Of a stretch of DNA of 14,591 bases, positions 1-6,719 are shown one piece after another. The notes beneath the pieces are model-generated. The model saw nothing but the letters and a program-made list of their open reading frames with translations, was not told the DNA's origin and made no database searches. Positions within the stretch are counted from its first letter, which is position 1. Every line of letters starts with the position of its first letter. This DNA comes from an uncultured Bacilli bacterium (lineage in GTDB: Bacteria; Bacillota_I; Bacilli_A; RF39; UBA660): NCBI GenBank assembly GCA_947625425.1, contig CANQOH010000034.1, positions 1-14,591 on the forward strand, written 5' to 3'. Both the position numbers and the translations under genes were made by a program.

Positions 1-516
1 TCTATTAGTTTAAATAAAGAAAATTATACTAGTGAGATAATTAAAAAATCTCATAAATTTATTGTTGCTATAATAAACGAAAAAATAAATCCTAATATTA
101 TTTCGACTTTCGGTTTTACAACATCTAAAGATACTGATAAATTTAAAGACTTTAATTATGATGTTGTAAATAATATTAAAGTTATTAATGAAGGAGTATG
201 TGGCTATTTAGTTTGTGAAGTTGAAAATATTGTTGATGCTAATACTCACGATATAATTATTGCGCGTGTTGTTGATACTAAAAAATATAATGATGAAAAA
301 GAAATGACTTATCGTTATTATCATGAAGTTATCAAAGGCAAAGCTCCTAAAAAAGCCCCAACTTATGAAAAAGAAGAAGAACCAAAACAAACTGGTAAAT
401 ATAAATATGTTTGTGACCTATGTGGTTATATACTAGAAACTGATGAAGAATTACCAAACGACTTTACTTGTCCTTTATGTGGTGCCGATCGCTCTCATTT
501 TACTAAAGTTGAATAA
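1..516 (+). CDS. Flavin reductase-rubredoxin fusion protein, 5'-truncated
   Basis: The reading frame is open from the first base, so the N-terminus lies outside the window. The visible upstream part resembles the end of flavin reductase-like (FMN-binding split barrel) domains: a stretch ending FGFTTSKDTDKF, a THDIIIARV segment where this family often has a conserved His, and a YRYYHEVIKGKAPKKAP tail typical of the family. After a K/E-rich linker comes a short rubredoxin domain with the iron-binding pairs CDLCGY (codons 138 and 141) and CPLCGA (about 19 codons later). The rubredoxin is compact, roughly 35 residues instead of about 52. Such fusions (high-molecular-weight rubredoxin type) pass electrons in the cytoplasm of anaerobes, often towards flavodiiron oxygen or NO reductases. 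No terminator separates it from the next gene 33 bases downstream, so they may be cotranscribed. The domain call is firm; the electron partner is unknown. Confidence 0.85.
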   Translation, partial: SISLNKENYTSEIIKKSHKFIVAIINEKINPNIISTFGFTTSKDTDKFKDFNYDVVNNIKVINEGVCGYLVCEVENIVDANTHDIIIARVVDTKKYNDEKEMTYRYYHEVIKGKAPKKAPTYEKEEEPKQTGKYKYVCDLCGYILETDEELPNDFTCPLCGADRSHFTKVE

Positions 517-549
517 TTACTCTAAAACGTTAAAGAAAGTAGTGATATC

Positions 550-1782
550 ATGGCTAATGAATCTGAATTAGCAAAATATTTAATATCTTATGGTTATACT
601 GAAGAGCAGAATAGATACATTATTAATACTTTAGTTGATCAAGGTAGTAAAGAAGATACTATTTTAAAACATGCTAAAGAAAATAATTTATTCTTAGAAG
701 GCTTACAAATACCTAAATCATCAATTATAAAAATGATTTTATTTTCACCAAATATTTATGGTTTAGCTGTTACTAATCTTGAACAAAAAATTAAAGATTT
801 AAAAACACTTGGTTTTAAAGATCAAGATATCATTCGTTTAGTAGTTTCTTTTTCTGAAACCTTCTGCTTGGCTAAAAAGAATATCGAAGATAAAATATTA
901 AATTTAAAAGATTTAGGCTATACCAAAAGTGAAGCTTTAAAGATGATAGTTGGTAATGGAAATATCTTAAGTTATAGTAAAGAAACTATTGCTAATCGTC
1001 AAAAAGAAATAATGTCTTTAGGTTATACTCGTAAAGATATGTTAAAAATGACTCGTAATATCTCTAAATTATTTGCCTATGCTTTACCGAATATGGAGCA
1101 AGCTCTACTTGATTTAGAAGCTATAGGTTACACCAAAGACCAAGCTCATAAAATAGTTAAACTAAATCCATCCGTATTAGGTCATAGTAAAGAAACTTTA
1201 TCATCTAAAATAAGTGATGCTATAAAACTAGGTTATACTGAGAAACAAGTTTTAAAGCTGTTTTATAAAAGTCCTGCTTTATTCGGTTATAGTAGTGATA
1301 CTTTAAAAGATAAAATAGATGAATTAATAAATCTTGGTTTTAAAGAAAAAGATATTCTAAGAATGACTTTAATGCATCCTGCTATCTATACTTATAAGAA
1401 AACTCGTATGCAAAAAAGAATAAAAGATATAATGAACTTTGATATAACTAAAGAACAAGTTCTTAATATGTTAACAATCTTTCCTGGTTTATTCGGTTTT
1501 AGTTTACAAAACATCGAAGATAAAATAAAATATTTAATTAGTATTAACTTAAAAGAAGTTGTTATAAATGACCCTAAACAGTTAATGCAAAGTGTTAGTG
1601 TAACCTATGCCAGATATGAATTCTTAAAAAAACAGAATTTAACCCCATCTCCTGATGATTATTACTTATTATTTAGTGATGAACCATATTTTAAGAAACG
1701 TTTTCATATTACTAAAGGTGAACTAATAGAAATATACGATTTTAACAAATATAAGGAGCAAACATATGGAAAAGTTAGTTGA
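550..1782 (+). CDS. mTERF-like helical repeat protein (35-residue repeats)
   Basis: This 410-residue Lys-rich protein has no signal peptide or membrane segment. It is built of tandem helical repeats of exactly 35 residues. The LG[FY] turn recurs at G88, G123, G158, G193, G228 and G263 and continues in degenerate form at D298 and N333. A proline in [FNSH]P-x-[IVL][FYL] recurs at P67, P207, P242, P277 and P312, with Ser or Asn at the same phase (102, 137, 172) in the repeats between. The unit, roughly L-x-x-LG[FY]-x-x-x-x-[ILV]-L-[KR]-M-x-x-x-x-P-x-[IL][FY]-x-[YF]-S, closely matches the mTERF motif, known from mitochondrial and chloroplast nucleic-acid-binding proteins. The last ~70 residues are a different, non-repeat tail. 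The start has an AAAGTAGTGAT Shine-Dalgarno-like element. The next gene overlaps by 17 bases and encodes a smaller protein of the same type. RNA or DNA binding is inference; another alpha-solenoid or adaptor role is possible. Confidence 0.8.
   Translation: MANESELAKYLISYGYTEEQNRYIINTLVDQGSKEDTILKHAKENNLFLEGLQIPKSSIIKMILFSPNIYGLAVTNLEQKIKDLKTLGFKDQDIIRLVVSFSETFCLAKKNIEDKILNLKDLGYTKSEALKMIVGNGNILSYSKETIANRQKEIMSLGYTRKDMLKMTRNISKLFAYALPNMEQALLDLEAIGYTKDQAHKIVKLNPSVLGHSKETLSSKISDAIKLGYTEKQVLKLFYKSPALFGYSSDTLKDKIDELINLGFKEKDILRMTLMHPAIYTYKKTRMQKRIKDIMNFDITKEQVLNMLTIFPGLFGFSLQNIEDKIKYLISINLKEVVINDPKQLMQSVSVTYARYEFLKKQNLTPSPDDYYLLFSDEPYFKKRFHITKGELIEIYDFNKYKEQTYGKVS
733..1569 (+). repeat. Eight in-phase 35-codon repeats in the mTERF-like gene
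   Basis: The coding repeats have a 105-base period, conserved at protein level but not at DNA level. Two landmarks share the same 35-residue period: the Gly of LG[FY], and the Pro about 14 residues after it. The strict period without indels suggests a regular superhelix. Repeats 2-4 have lost the proline and the last two have lost the LG turn. Confidence 0.75.
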
Positions 1783-2146
1783 ACTTGGTATAAGTGAAGA
1801 AGAATTAAAAAGTATGTTAGAATTAAATGCAAATATCTTAGATGAACCTGAATTAAATATTCTCATCGATATTTTATATTTAATTAAATGTGATACACGT
1901 ATGATAAAAAATATCTTAATCAGTAATCCTAATTATTTATCTCGTACTAAAGAAGATGTTGTTGGTCTTATTAATGAATTATTAAGTCTTGGTTTAAATG
2001 ATTTAAATATTTTATTTGATACTAATCCTTATCTTTTAGATTTAGATGATTTCGATATTGAAGATTATAAATTAGAACATAATTATTCTAATGAAGAATT
2101 AGTAAACTTATTAGAAGGAGATCCTTTCATTTTTAGTGAAGTGTAG
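1766..2146 (+). CDS. Small acidic mTERF-like repeat protein
   Basis: This 126-residue Asp/Glu/Leu/Asn-rich protein starts inside the end of the preceding gene (17-base overlap). An AAGGAG site at 1753-1758 lies 7 bases before the ATG, so the two are almost certainly translationally coupled. It repeats the phrase N-[PA]-N/Y-[IYL]-L three times (A22, P55, P88; 33-residue spacing), and LG turns appear at G8 and G76. It therefore looks like a three-unit relative of the upstream repeat protein. It differs in charge: the upstream protein is Lys-rich, this one strongly acidic, with a DLDDFDIED run. It may bind or cap the larger protein, or be a decayed copy kept as a separate subunit. Function is unknown; the family link is inferred from the repeat pattern. 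A short hairpin with a T run overlaps its stop codon. Confidence 0.7.
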   Translation: MEKLVELGISEEELKSMLELNANILDEPELNILIDILYLIKCDTRMIKNILISNPNYLSRTKEDVVGLINELLSLGLNDLNILFDTNPYLLDLDDFDIEDYKLEHNYSNEELVNLLEGDPFIFSEV

Positions 2147-2159
2147 GTCTTCTTTTTTT
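2138..2159 (+). terminator. Short terminator overlapping the stop of the mTERF-like pair
   Basis: GAAG (2138-2141) pairs with CTTC (2149-2152) across a 7-base loop holding the TAG stop, followed directly by seven Ts. The stem is only 4 bp (slightly longer allowing G-U), so it may be leaky, but position and T run fit an intrinsic terminator. Confidence 0.5.
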
Positions 2160-2173
2160 ATTCACTTAAATTA

Positions 2174-2182
2174 TGGTATAAT
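2174..2182 (+). promoter_or_regulatory. Extended -10 promoter for the HD/MBL operon
   Basis: TGGTATAAT carries the TGn extension and a perfect TATAAT (2177-2182). There is only a T-rich stretch at the expected -35 site. The predicted transcript starts near 2189, leaving a leader of about 10 bases before the ATG at 2200. Confidence 0.65.
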
Positions 2183-2199
2183 ACAAAAGAGATGATTAT

Positions 2200-2844
2200 A
2201 TGATTAATGATAATTTAAAAAAGTATTTAGCCGAAAATATAAGTATTGAAAATAATAAAAATGATCCTGGTCATAATATGAATCATATTAATTATGTTCT
2301 ACGTCGTAGCTTAAATTTTGCTAAACAAGTAAAAGATATTAATTTAAATATGGTTTATACCATTGCTTATTATCATGATATAGCTCATCACATTGATTCT
2401 AAGAATCATGAAATATTATCAGCTAAAATTTTAAGAAATGATAAAAACTTACTTAATTGGTTTACTAAAGAAGAAATAAATATTATGGCTGAAGCTGTTG
2501 AAGATCATCGCGCTTCTAGTGATACTGAACCTCGTTCAATTTATGGTAAGATAGTTTCCTCAGCCGATCGTAATACCACATTAGATGAATCATTTAAAAG
2601 AACCTATGCTTATCGCTTAAAACATAATCCAGATATCTCCCTAGAAGAATTGATTAAAGAATCCCAAAGTCACTTACAAAACAAATTTGGTCATTCAGGT
2701 TATGCCAATAATAAAATGTATTTTAATGATCCTGAATACACTAAATATTTAAAAGATTTAAATAGAATAATTTATGATGATGAATTATTTAAAAAAGAAT
2801 ATATAAGAATTAATAATATTAATGAAAAAGAATGGAGTAGATAA
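2200..2844 (+). CDS. HD-domain phosphohydrolase family protein
   Basis: This 214-residue soluble protein has the HD metal-dependent hydrolase signature. GHNMNHI supplies H29 near the start of the domain, YYHDIAHH gives the H59-D60 doublet, EDHR supplies H103, and the distal metal-binding Asp is in SSADRNT (D123). This H...HD...H...D order matches small uncharacterised HD proteins (YedJ/YpgQ-like) that hydrolyse phosphomonoesters, nucleotides or cyclic phosphates, usually with divalent metal. The substrate cannot be told from sequence. It is the first gene after the extended -10 promoter. The next gene's ATG starts two bases after this stop codon, with its ribosome binding site inside the end of this gene, so they form an operon. 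Confidence 0.85.
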   Translation: MINDNLKKYLAENISIENNKNDPGHNMNHINYVLRRSLNFAKQVKDINLNMVYTIAYYHDIAHHIDSKNHEILSAKILRNDKNLLNWFTKEEINIMAEAVEDHRASSDTEPRSIYGKIVSSADRNTTLDESFKRTYAYRLKHNPDISLEELIKESQSHLQNKFGHSGYANNKMYFNDPEYTKYLKDLNRIIYDDELFKKEYIRINNINEKEWSR

Positions 2845-2845
2845 A

Positions 2846-3478
2846 ATGAAAAATAATATATATGTTAATACGCAAAGTAGTATAAAAATATCTAGTGATA
2901 AGGTAATCTATTTTGATCCCTTTAAAATTGAAACAGAAACTTATGATGCTGATATAATTTTTATAACTCATGACCATTATGATCATTTAGATTTTGATTC
3001 AATCAATAAAGTAAAAAAAGATGATACTCTAATTGTTGTTCCGAATAGTATTGCACCTGAAGTTTTAAGTCACAGAATAAATCCCCAAAACTTAATTGGT
3101 GTTGACCCAAATGAAACTTATACCATCGAAAATATCGTTGTTGAAACAATACCTAGTTATAATCTAAATAAACAATTTCATCCCCGTGCTAAAAACTATG
3201 TCGATTATATTATTACATTAAATGATGAAAGAATATATGTCTCTGGTGATACTGATGTAGCTCCTGAAGCTAAATCTGTAAATTGTGATATTGCTTTAGT
3301 TCCAATTGGTGGTAAATTTACTTGTGATTATAAAGAAGCCGCTGAATTAATTAATACTATAAAACCTAAAACAGTTATTCCAACTCATTATGGTAGTATT
3401 ATCGGTAATTTAACTGATGGTGAAGAATTTAAAAAATTACTAAATCCTGATATTGAATGTTTAATTCAAATAAAGTAG
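2846..3478 (+). CDS. UlaG-like metallo-beta-lactamase-fold hydrolase
   Basis: This 210-residue cytoplasmic protein starts at the ATG at 2846, 8 bases after GGAG (2834-2837). An in-frame ATG at 2822 lies inside the preceding gene and lacks such a site. The zinc-binding signature is THDHYDH (H42, H44, D46, H47), followed by SGDTD (bridging D135) and PTHYGSI (H181). The compact length, the YFDPF element before the first motif and the absence of a signal peptide place it with UlaG/YfiN-type MBL-fold hydrolases (also called UPF0173-like metal-dependent hydrolases). Known members act on phosphodiester, lactone or cyclic phosphate bonds. Substrate unknown. Its pairing with an HD phosphohydrolase suggests nucleotide or phosphoester metabolism, but that is inference from context. 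The TAG stop directly abuts the next reading frame. Confidence 0.88.
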   Translation: MKNNIYVNTQSSIKISSDKVIYFDPFKIETETYDADIIFITHDHYDHLDFDSINKVKKDDTLIVVPNSIAPEVLSHRINPQNLIGVDPNETYTIENIVVETIPSYNLNKQFHPRAKNYVDYIITLNDERIYVSGDTDVAPEAKSVNCDIALVPIGGKFTCDYKEAAELINTIKPKTVIPTHYGSIIGNLTDGEEFKKLLNPDIECLIQIK

Positions 3479-4039
3479 GTGATTATTATAAAATACGAAG
3501 ATGTTACTACCCCAGAAGAACTACTTAAATTTATGGATCAAATAGAGTATGGTTTTGTTACTCCTGATCATCAAAGAATAATAGGTAATGGTAAAGACTT
3601 TGATAAAAATATTCTATCCTGGACTTTATCATCACCTGAAAAGTTATTAGAAACTAAATTAGGTCATTGTTTTGATCAAGTCGAAATAGAACGTGATTGG
3701 TTTACTAAACATAACTATATCTTTAAAACATACTTCTTAATCTTTAGCTTACCATACGAAAATGGTGGACCAACTCATACTTTCCTAGTATACGAAAAAA
3801 ATAATAAGTTTTATCATTTTGAACATGCTGATGCTCTAAATAAAGGTCTTCATGAATTTAATAATCTTGAAGAACTATTAAATGATGCGTATCAAAAACA
3901 ACTTAACTATGCCTCATCATTCTTAAATGAAGAAGAACTTAAAACTTTATCCATCTATGAATATCAAAATCCTCCATATGATATCGATTTTGTTTCATAT
4001 ATTAATTATTTAGTTACTAATGGCCATAAAATTAAATAG
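3479..4039 (+). CDS. Transglutaminase/papain-like cysteine protein, possible non-AUG start
   Basis: The protein has about 186 residues and no signal peptide. It has the layout of the transglutaminase-like superfamily: Cys in KLGHCFDQV (C64), His in GGPTHTFLVY (H100), and an acidic residue after the next strand in YHFEHAD (E115 or D118). Members are cysteine peptidases, amidases or cross-linkers; activity here is unproven. The start is odd. The frame has GTG at 3479, but that GTG lies inside AGGTGATT, itself a good Shine-Dalgarno match. The codon at proper spacing is ATA at 3488, and there is no in-frame ATG nearby. The true start could be GTG 3479, ATT or ATA 3488. It is the third gene of the operon from 2200, with no gap to its upstream neighbour and 14 bases to the next gene. 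Confidence 0.72.
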   Translation: MIIIKYEDVTTPEELLKFMDQIEYGFVTPDHQRIIGNGKDFDKNILSWTLSSPEKLLETKLGHCFDQVEIERDWFTKHNYIFKTYFLIFSLPYENGGPTHTFLVYEKNNKFYHFEHADALNKGLHEFNNLEELLNDAYQKQLNYASSFLNEEELKTLSIYEYQNPPYDIDFVSYINYLVTNGHKIK

Positions 4040-4053
4040 AAAGAAGGTTACCT

Positions 4054-4512
4054 ATGCCATTTAATAATGGAGAGTTACCAAGTATAAAAGATATCTTAAA
4101 ACATTTTATTGATGAATTAAATCGTTTAATCTTAGTAATATGGTTAATAACTTTAATTATCAGTTTATTTACTCATACTTTTATTTTAGATATAATACCC
4201 ATAATTATTTTCTTAATCTTCTTATATCGTTTATTATCTAAAAATAAAAGTGCTCGTTATAAAGAAAATAAAATGTATTTAAAATTTATTAAAACAATAA
4301 CTAAACCATTTCATAATTTAATTCGTAATTTTAAAGATCGCGATACATATGTTTATAAAAAATGTCATCATTGTAAGACAACATTAAAACTACCACTACC
4401 TAATAAAAGAGGAATTAACCACGCTAAATGTCCTAATTGTAGTAAAAGAGTAACTTTATTTACTTTAAGAAAATATAAGGTCGAAGTAATTAAAAAAAAG
4501 AAGAAACAATAA
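4054..4512 (+). CDS. Two-TM membrane protein with cytoplasmic zinc ribbon
   Basis: This 152-residue protein starts after AAGAAGGT. Two hydrophobic segments span residues about 25-42 and 44-62, joined by a very short loop, so both ends probably face the cytoplasm. A Lys-rich linker leads to a zinc ribbon with C104-x2-C107 and C126-x2-C129 in KCHHCK and KCPNCS, then a very basic tail ending in a run of lysines. The fold resembles small zinc-ribbon membrane proteins of Firmicutes with no assigned function. The basic tail could touch nucleic acid or membrane lipids. It is the last gene of the 2200-4512 operon; a strong terminator overlaps its stop codon. Not recognised as a named family. Confidence 0.75.
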   Translation: MPFNNGELPSIKDILKHFIDELNRLILVIWLITLIISLFTHTFILDIIPIIIFLIFLYRLLSKNKSARYKENKMYLKFIKTITKPFHNLIRNFKDRDTYVYKKCHHCKTTLKLPLPNKRGINHAKCPNCSKRVTLFTLRKYKVEVIKKKKKQ

Positions 4513-4530
4513 TAATTATTTCTTCTTTTT
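4495..4530 (+). terminator. Intrinsic terminator ending the HD/MBL operon
   Basis: GAAGAAA (4500-4506) pairs with TTTCTTC (4519-4525), extended by A5 (4495-4499) against T5 (4526-4530). The TAA stop at 4510-4512 is in the loop. Confidence 0.75.
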
Positions 4531-4543
4531 GTTTAATGTAAAT

Positions 4544-4572
4544 TTGACAATTTAACTATAAGAGTTTATATT
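4544..4572 (+). promoter_or_regulatory. Sigma-A-type promoter of the transglutaminase-like gene
   Basis: TTGACA (4544-4549), a 17-base spacer, then TATATT (4567-4572). The expected start is near 4579, giving a leader of about 60 bases with a G-rich ribosome binding site (AAAGGGGG, 4624-4631). Confidence 0.8.
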
Positions 4573-4640
4573 ATTAAGCCTATGAAGAAAATATTTAATT
4601 GGTAAAAATTATATATCATATTAAAAGGGGGAAATTAATT

Positions 4641-5744
4641 GTGATGCCACCAGCATTACCACCAAAAAAAAAAACAGGGAATGAAGAACCTAGAACATAT
4701 TTCACTAAACTTAGCGACTACATTGGTAAAACAACAGAAGAAATAGAAAAACATTTCTGTTATAGCATATACATTGATAGTATTGATTTATTAAAAAATA
4801 ACTTTGATTTGGTAAAAAAGCTAATTTCTATAAAGAAAGGTCTTACTTTTTATTCTGAAAGTTATGAATGTTTAAAGTTATTTGAAGAAAAATTAGATGC
4901 TCCTGAAGATGTAACCTTATCTTTAATTGATGACTTTGAAAATAAAGATCGATCTTATATTGATTTATCATTTTTTCAAAAAGCTAAAATTGAAATTCCT
5001 TTTCCATATATCTTATGGATACCTCAAATACCAGATCATCAACAAATATCATTGTATCACAATTGTATAACACTTCATCCATATTGTAGTAATTCATATC
5101 AATGTGTTTCTTTAGAAAAACTAAAAAAAATTCGTCAAATAATTCATATCTTATCAGAACAATATAAGGGTTTATCTGATTTAGAAAAGGTAATTTTAAT
5201 ATCAAATTATATTCAAGATCATGTTCAATATGTCGCAGCAAAAAATAAAAGCGAAGCTAGTGATGGAACATATATTACTGATTCTAAAGGTCTTGAAATT
5301 ACTCGTCAATTGGTCGATAGTCCTGAAAATGTTCTATTATCTAATTTTGGATTATGCAATGGTATTGCTCATGCCACAACTTTATTATTAAATAATCCGG
5401 AGATGAATGTTAATACAAGAGCAGTTGTTGGTGGTGGCCATGTTTGGAACGTTGTTTTAGTTGATGGTAAATATTATTATATTGATAATACATGGAGTAT
5501 TACAAGAAATGATGATAGATATCCAGGAAGTTTAAAAGCAAGAAAGTTTAGCAGTGCATATCTATTATTCGGTACTGATAAAGCTAGAACTCTTGGTCAT
5601 CATATTCCAGAATCATATACTCCACCGGTTGAACAAACTGATTTAAGTAGTGAAACTTTAAAAGATCCCAAAAAGAAATTAGCTAAAGTAGCTAGTTTTG
5701 AAGATTATCAAAAACCAGTTTTTGCTAGTCGTCTAGAAAAATAG
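4641..5744 (+). CDS. Transglutaminase-like Cys-His-Asp protein with proline-rich N-terminus
   Basis: Read from the GTG at 4641, 9 bases after GGGGG, the protein has 367 residues; ATG 4644 is the alternative. A TTG at 4599 extends the frame but has no site and would place the promoter leader inside the gene, so it is rejected. The N-terminus is PPALPPKKKTG, with no signal peptide or membrane segment. Residues about 15-180 are not recognised. The C-terminal half carries a transglutaminase-core triad: C239 in FGLCNGIAHA, H267 in GGGHVWNVV and D282 in YYIDNTW. The G-x-C-N-G, HVWN and DNTW phrases are classic for bacterial transglutaminase-like cysteine peptidases. The C-terminal ~40 residues are polar and K/P-rich. 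It is monocistronic, between its own promoter and a strong terminator, beside two metallopeptidase-like genes. The substrate is unknown; peptidase or amidase activity is family-based inference. Confidence 0.85.
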   Translation: MMPPALPPKKKTGNEEPRTYFTKLSDYIGKTTEEIEKHFCYSIYIDSIDLLKNNFDLVKKLISIKKGLTFYSESYECLKLFEEKLDAPEDVTLSLIDDFENKDRSYIDLSFFQKAKIEIPFPYILWIPQIPDHQQISLYHNCITLHPYCSNSYQCVSLEKLKKIRQIIHILSEQYKGLSDLEKVILISNYIQDHVQYVAAKNKSEASDGTYITDSKGLEITRQLVDSPENVLLSNFGLCNGIAHATTLLLNNPEMNVNTRAVVGGGHVWNVVLVDGKYYYIDNTWSITRNDDRYPGSLKARKFSSAYLLFGTDKARTLGHHIPESYTPPVEQTDLSSETLKDPKKKLAKVASFEDYQKPVFASRLEK

Positions 5745-5771
5745 AGAATAGATAAAAATATCTATTCTTTT
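5745..5771 (+). terminator. Intrinsic terminator after the transglutaminase-like gene
   Basis: AGAATAGATA (5745-5754), an AAAA loop, TATCTATTCT (5759-5768), then T. It is a perfect 10-bp stem starting on the base after the TAG stop. Confidence 0.85.
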
Positions 5772-5787
5772 AATATGCAATTTGTTT

Positions 5788-5816
5788 TTGACATATTATA
5801 AAGCTTACCTTATAAT
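5788..5816 (+). promoter_or_regulatory. Consensus sigma-A promoter of the HEITH gene pair
   Basis: TTGACA (5788-5793), a 17-base spacer, then TATAAT (5811-5816). Both boxes are perfect. Transcription should start near 5823. The ribosome binding site AAAAAGGGGGG (5828-5838) sits 6 bases before the ATG, so strong expression is expected. Confidence 0.88.
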
Positions 5817-5844
5817 ATTTTCCTAGCAAAAAGGGGGGATTAAT

Positions 5845-6717
5845 ATGACTAGTTATGCTGAGCAGATAAAAAGTCGTGGTTATAAAGAATTACCTGAGAT
5901 TAAACAACCAACAAATAAATTAATTAGTATTGCTTCTTCAATCGAACCATTATTACAAGAAAAAATAAAAGTTAAGCCCATGTCTAAAAAAGACGTTTTA
6001 AATACTAGTCGAGAATTCCTTCTAAAATACTTTGATATTAGACAGGTTCCTTTTGAAAAAACTATTAGATTTTTAACATTTAGTTTTGAAGCTTCGGGGT
6101 ATACTCATCCTTTTGCTTTACCTGTTAAAAGAGTAGCTGATACCGATATCTTCTATGGATGTTCTCATGAAGTACTATTATTTCGTACTGGTTCTAAAGT
6201 CTGTTCATCTTTAAGATATCGTTGGATCGAATTATCAAAAGAATTAACTGAATTAGCCCCACTTGCTTATACTCATGAAATAACTCATACGCAATTAAAT
6301 CATATCCCAGGTAGTATTCAAGATTATAATAATGTGGAATTACTAAGTATCTTTTTAGAACTAGTAGAAGCCTTTGAAAGTCCCAACAAAAATATAATGC
6401 GTGCTCATGATTTCTTTCGTCTTCGTGAATTACGTGAAATAATAAATGAATTAGATAAATATTACGATTCTGAAGACAGTAAAATTCAAGATATCTTAAT
6501 TGAAGGTACTTCATACTTACATAGTACAATAAAAGCTTATCATTTATTCGATATCTATATGAAAGGTGATATTGATACAAGAAGAACTATAATGGTCGGT
6601 ATTCAAAGAATCTTTAGTCATCATATGAGTGTTGAAGAATTATTAAATTATTTTAATATAAATTATGAAAATAGTATTAATGAAGAAATCTTTCAAAAAC
6701 ATATAAGGAGGAATTAA
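5845..6717 (+). CDS. HEITH zinc-metallopeptidase-like protein, paralog 1
   Basis: This 290-residue protein has no signal peptide or transmembrane segment. The metal site is HEITH (H144, E145, H148), with E165 sixteen residues later as the probable third ligand and a second Glu (E172) seven on, in VELLSIFLE. This is a gluzincin-type arrangement (HExxH...E). The N-terminus, SYAEQIKSRGY, is shared with the next protein (SVREQIAKRGY). Also shared are a PFALPV phrase before the metal site and an HxMSVEELLNYF-like C-terminal element (YTVEELLNEF in the paralog). The two are therefore clear paralogs of one layout; I do not recognise the family by name. It is the first gene behind a perfect promoter. 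The second paralog starts two bases after its stop codon. A cytoplasmic location is inferred from the lack of export signals. Confidence 0.8.
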   Translation: MTSYAEQIKSRGYKELPEIKQPTNKLISIASSIEPLLQEKIKVKPMSKKDVLNTSREFLLKYFDIRQVPFEKTIRFLTFSFEASGYTHPFALPVKRVADTDIFYGCSHEVLLFRTGSKVCSSLRYRWIELSKELTELAPLAYTHEITHTQLNHIPGSIQDYNNVELLSIFLELVEAFESPNKNIMRAHDFFRLRELREIINELDKYYDSEDSKIQDILIEGTSYLHSTIKAYHLFDIYMKGDIDTRRTIMVGIQRIFSHHMSVEELLNYFNINYENSINEEIFQKHIRRN

Positions 6718-6719
6718 TA

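Noticed and set aside
208..390. 60-codon minus-strand ORF, Phe/Ile-rich
   Set aside because: It is antisense to the flavin reductase-rubredoxin gene, and its odd composition comes from complementing Lys-rich codons. No ribosome binding site.
550..1782. Reading the 35-residue repeats as TPR or leucine-rich repeats
   Set aside because: TPR lacks the LG[FY] and P-x-[IL] phase and has a 34-residue consensus with W/G/Y/A positions not seen here; LRR consensus LxxLxLxxN is absent.
4582..4605. Seven-codon ORF MKKIFNW just after the predicted start of the 4544 promoter
   Set aside because: No ribosome binding site and no alternative hairpins found around it; could only be leaderless. Not enough to call a leader peptide.
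4599..4640. N-terminal extension of the transglutaminase-like gene from a TTG
   Set aside because: No ribosome binding site before the TTG; AAAGGGGG at 4624-4631 fits GTG 4641 or ATG 4644, where a Pro-rich N-terminus begins.
4984..5241. 85-codon minus-strand ORF
   Set aside because: Shadow of the transglutaminase-like gene; no promoter, ribosome site or family motif.
6194..6580. 128-codon minus-strand ORF rich in Tyr and Leu
   Set aside because: Antisense to the first HEITH gene, whose motifs are clear; composition is an artefact of the complement.
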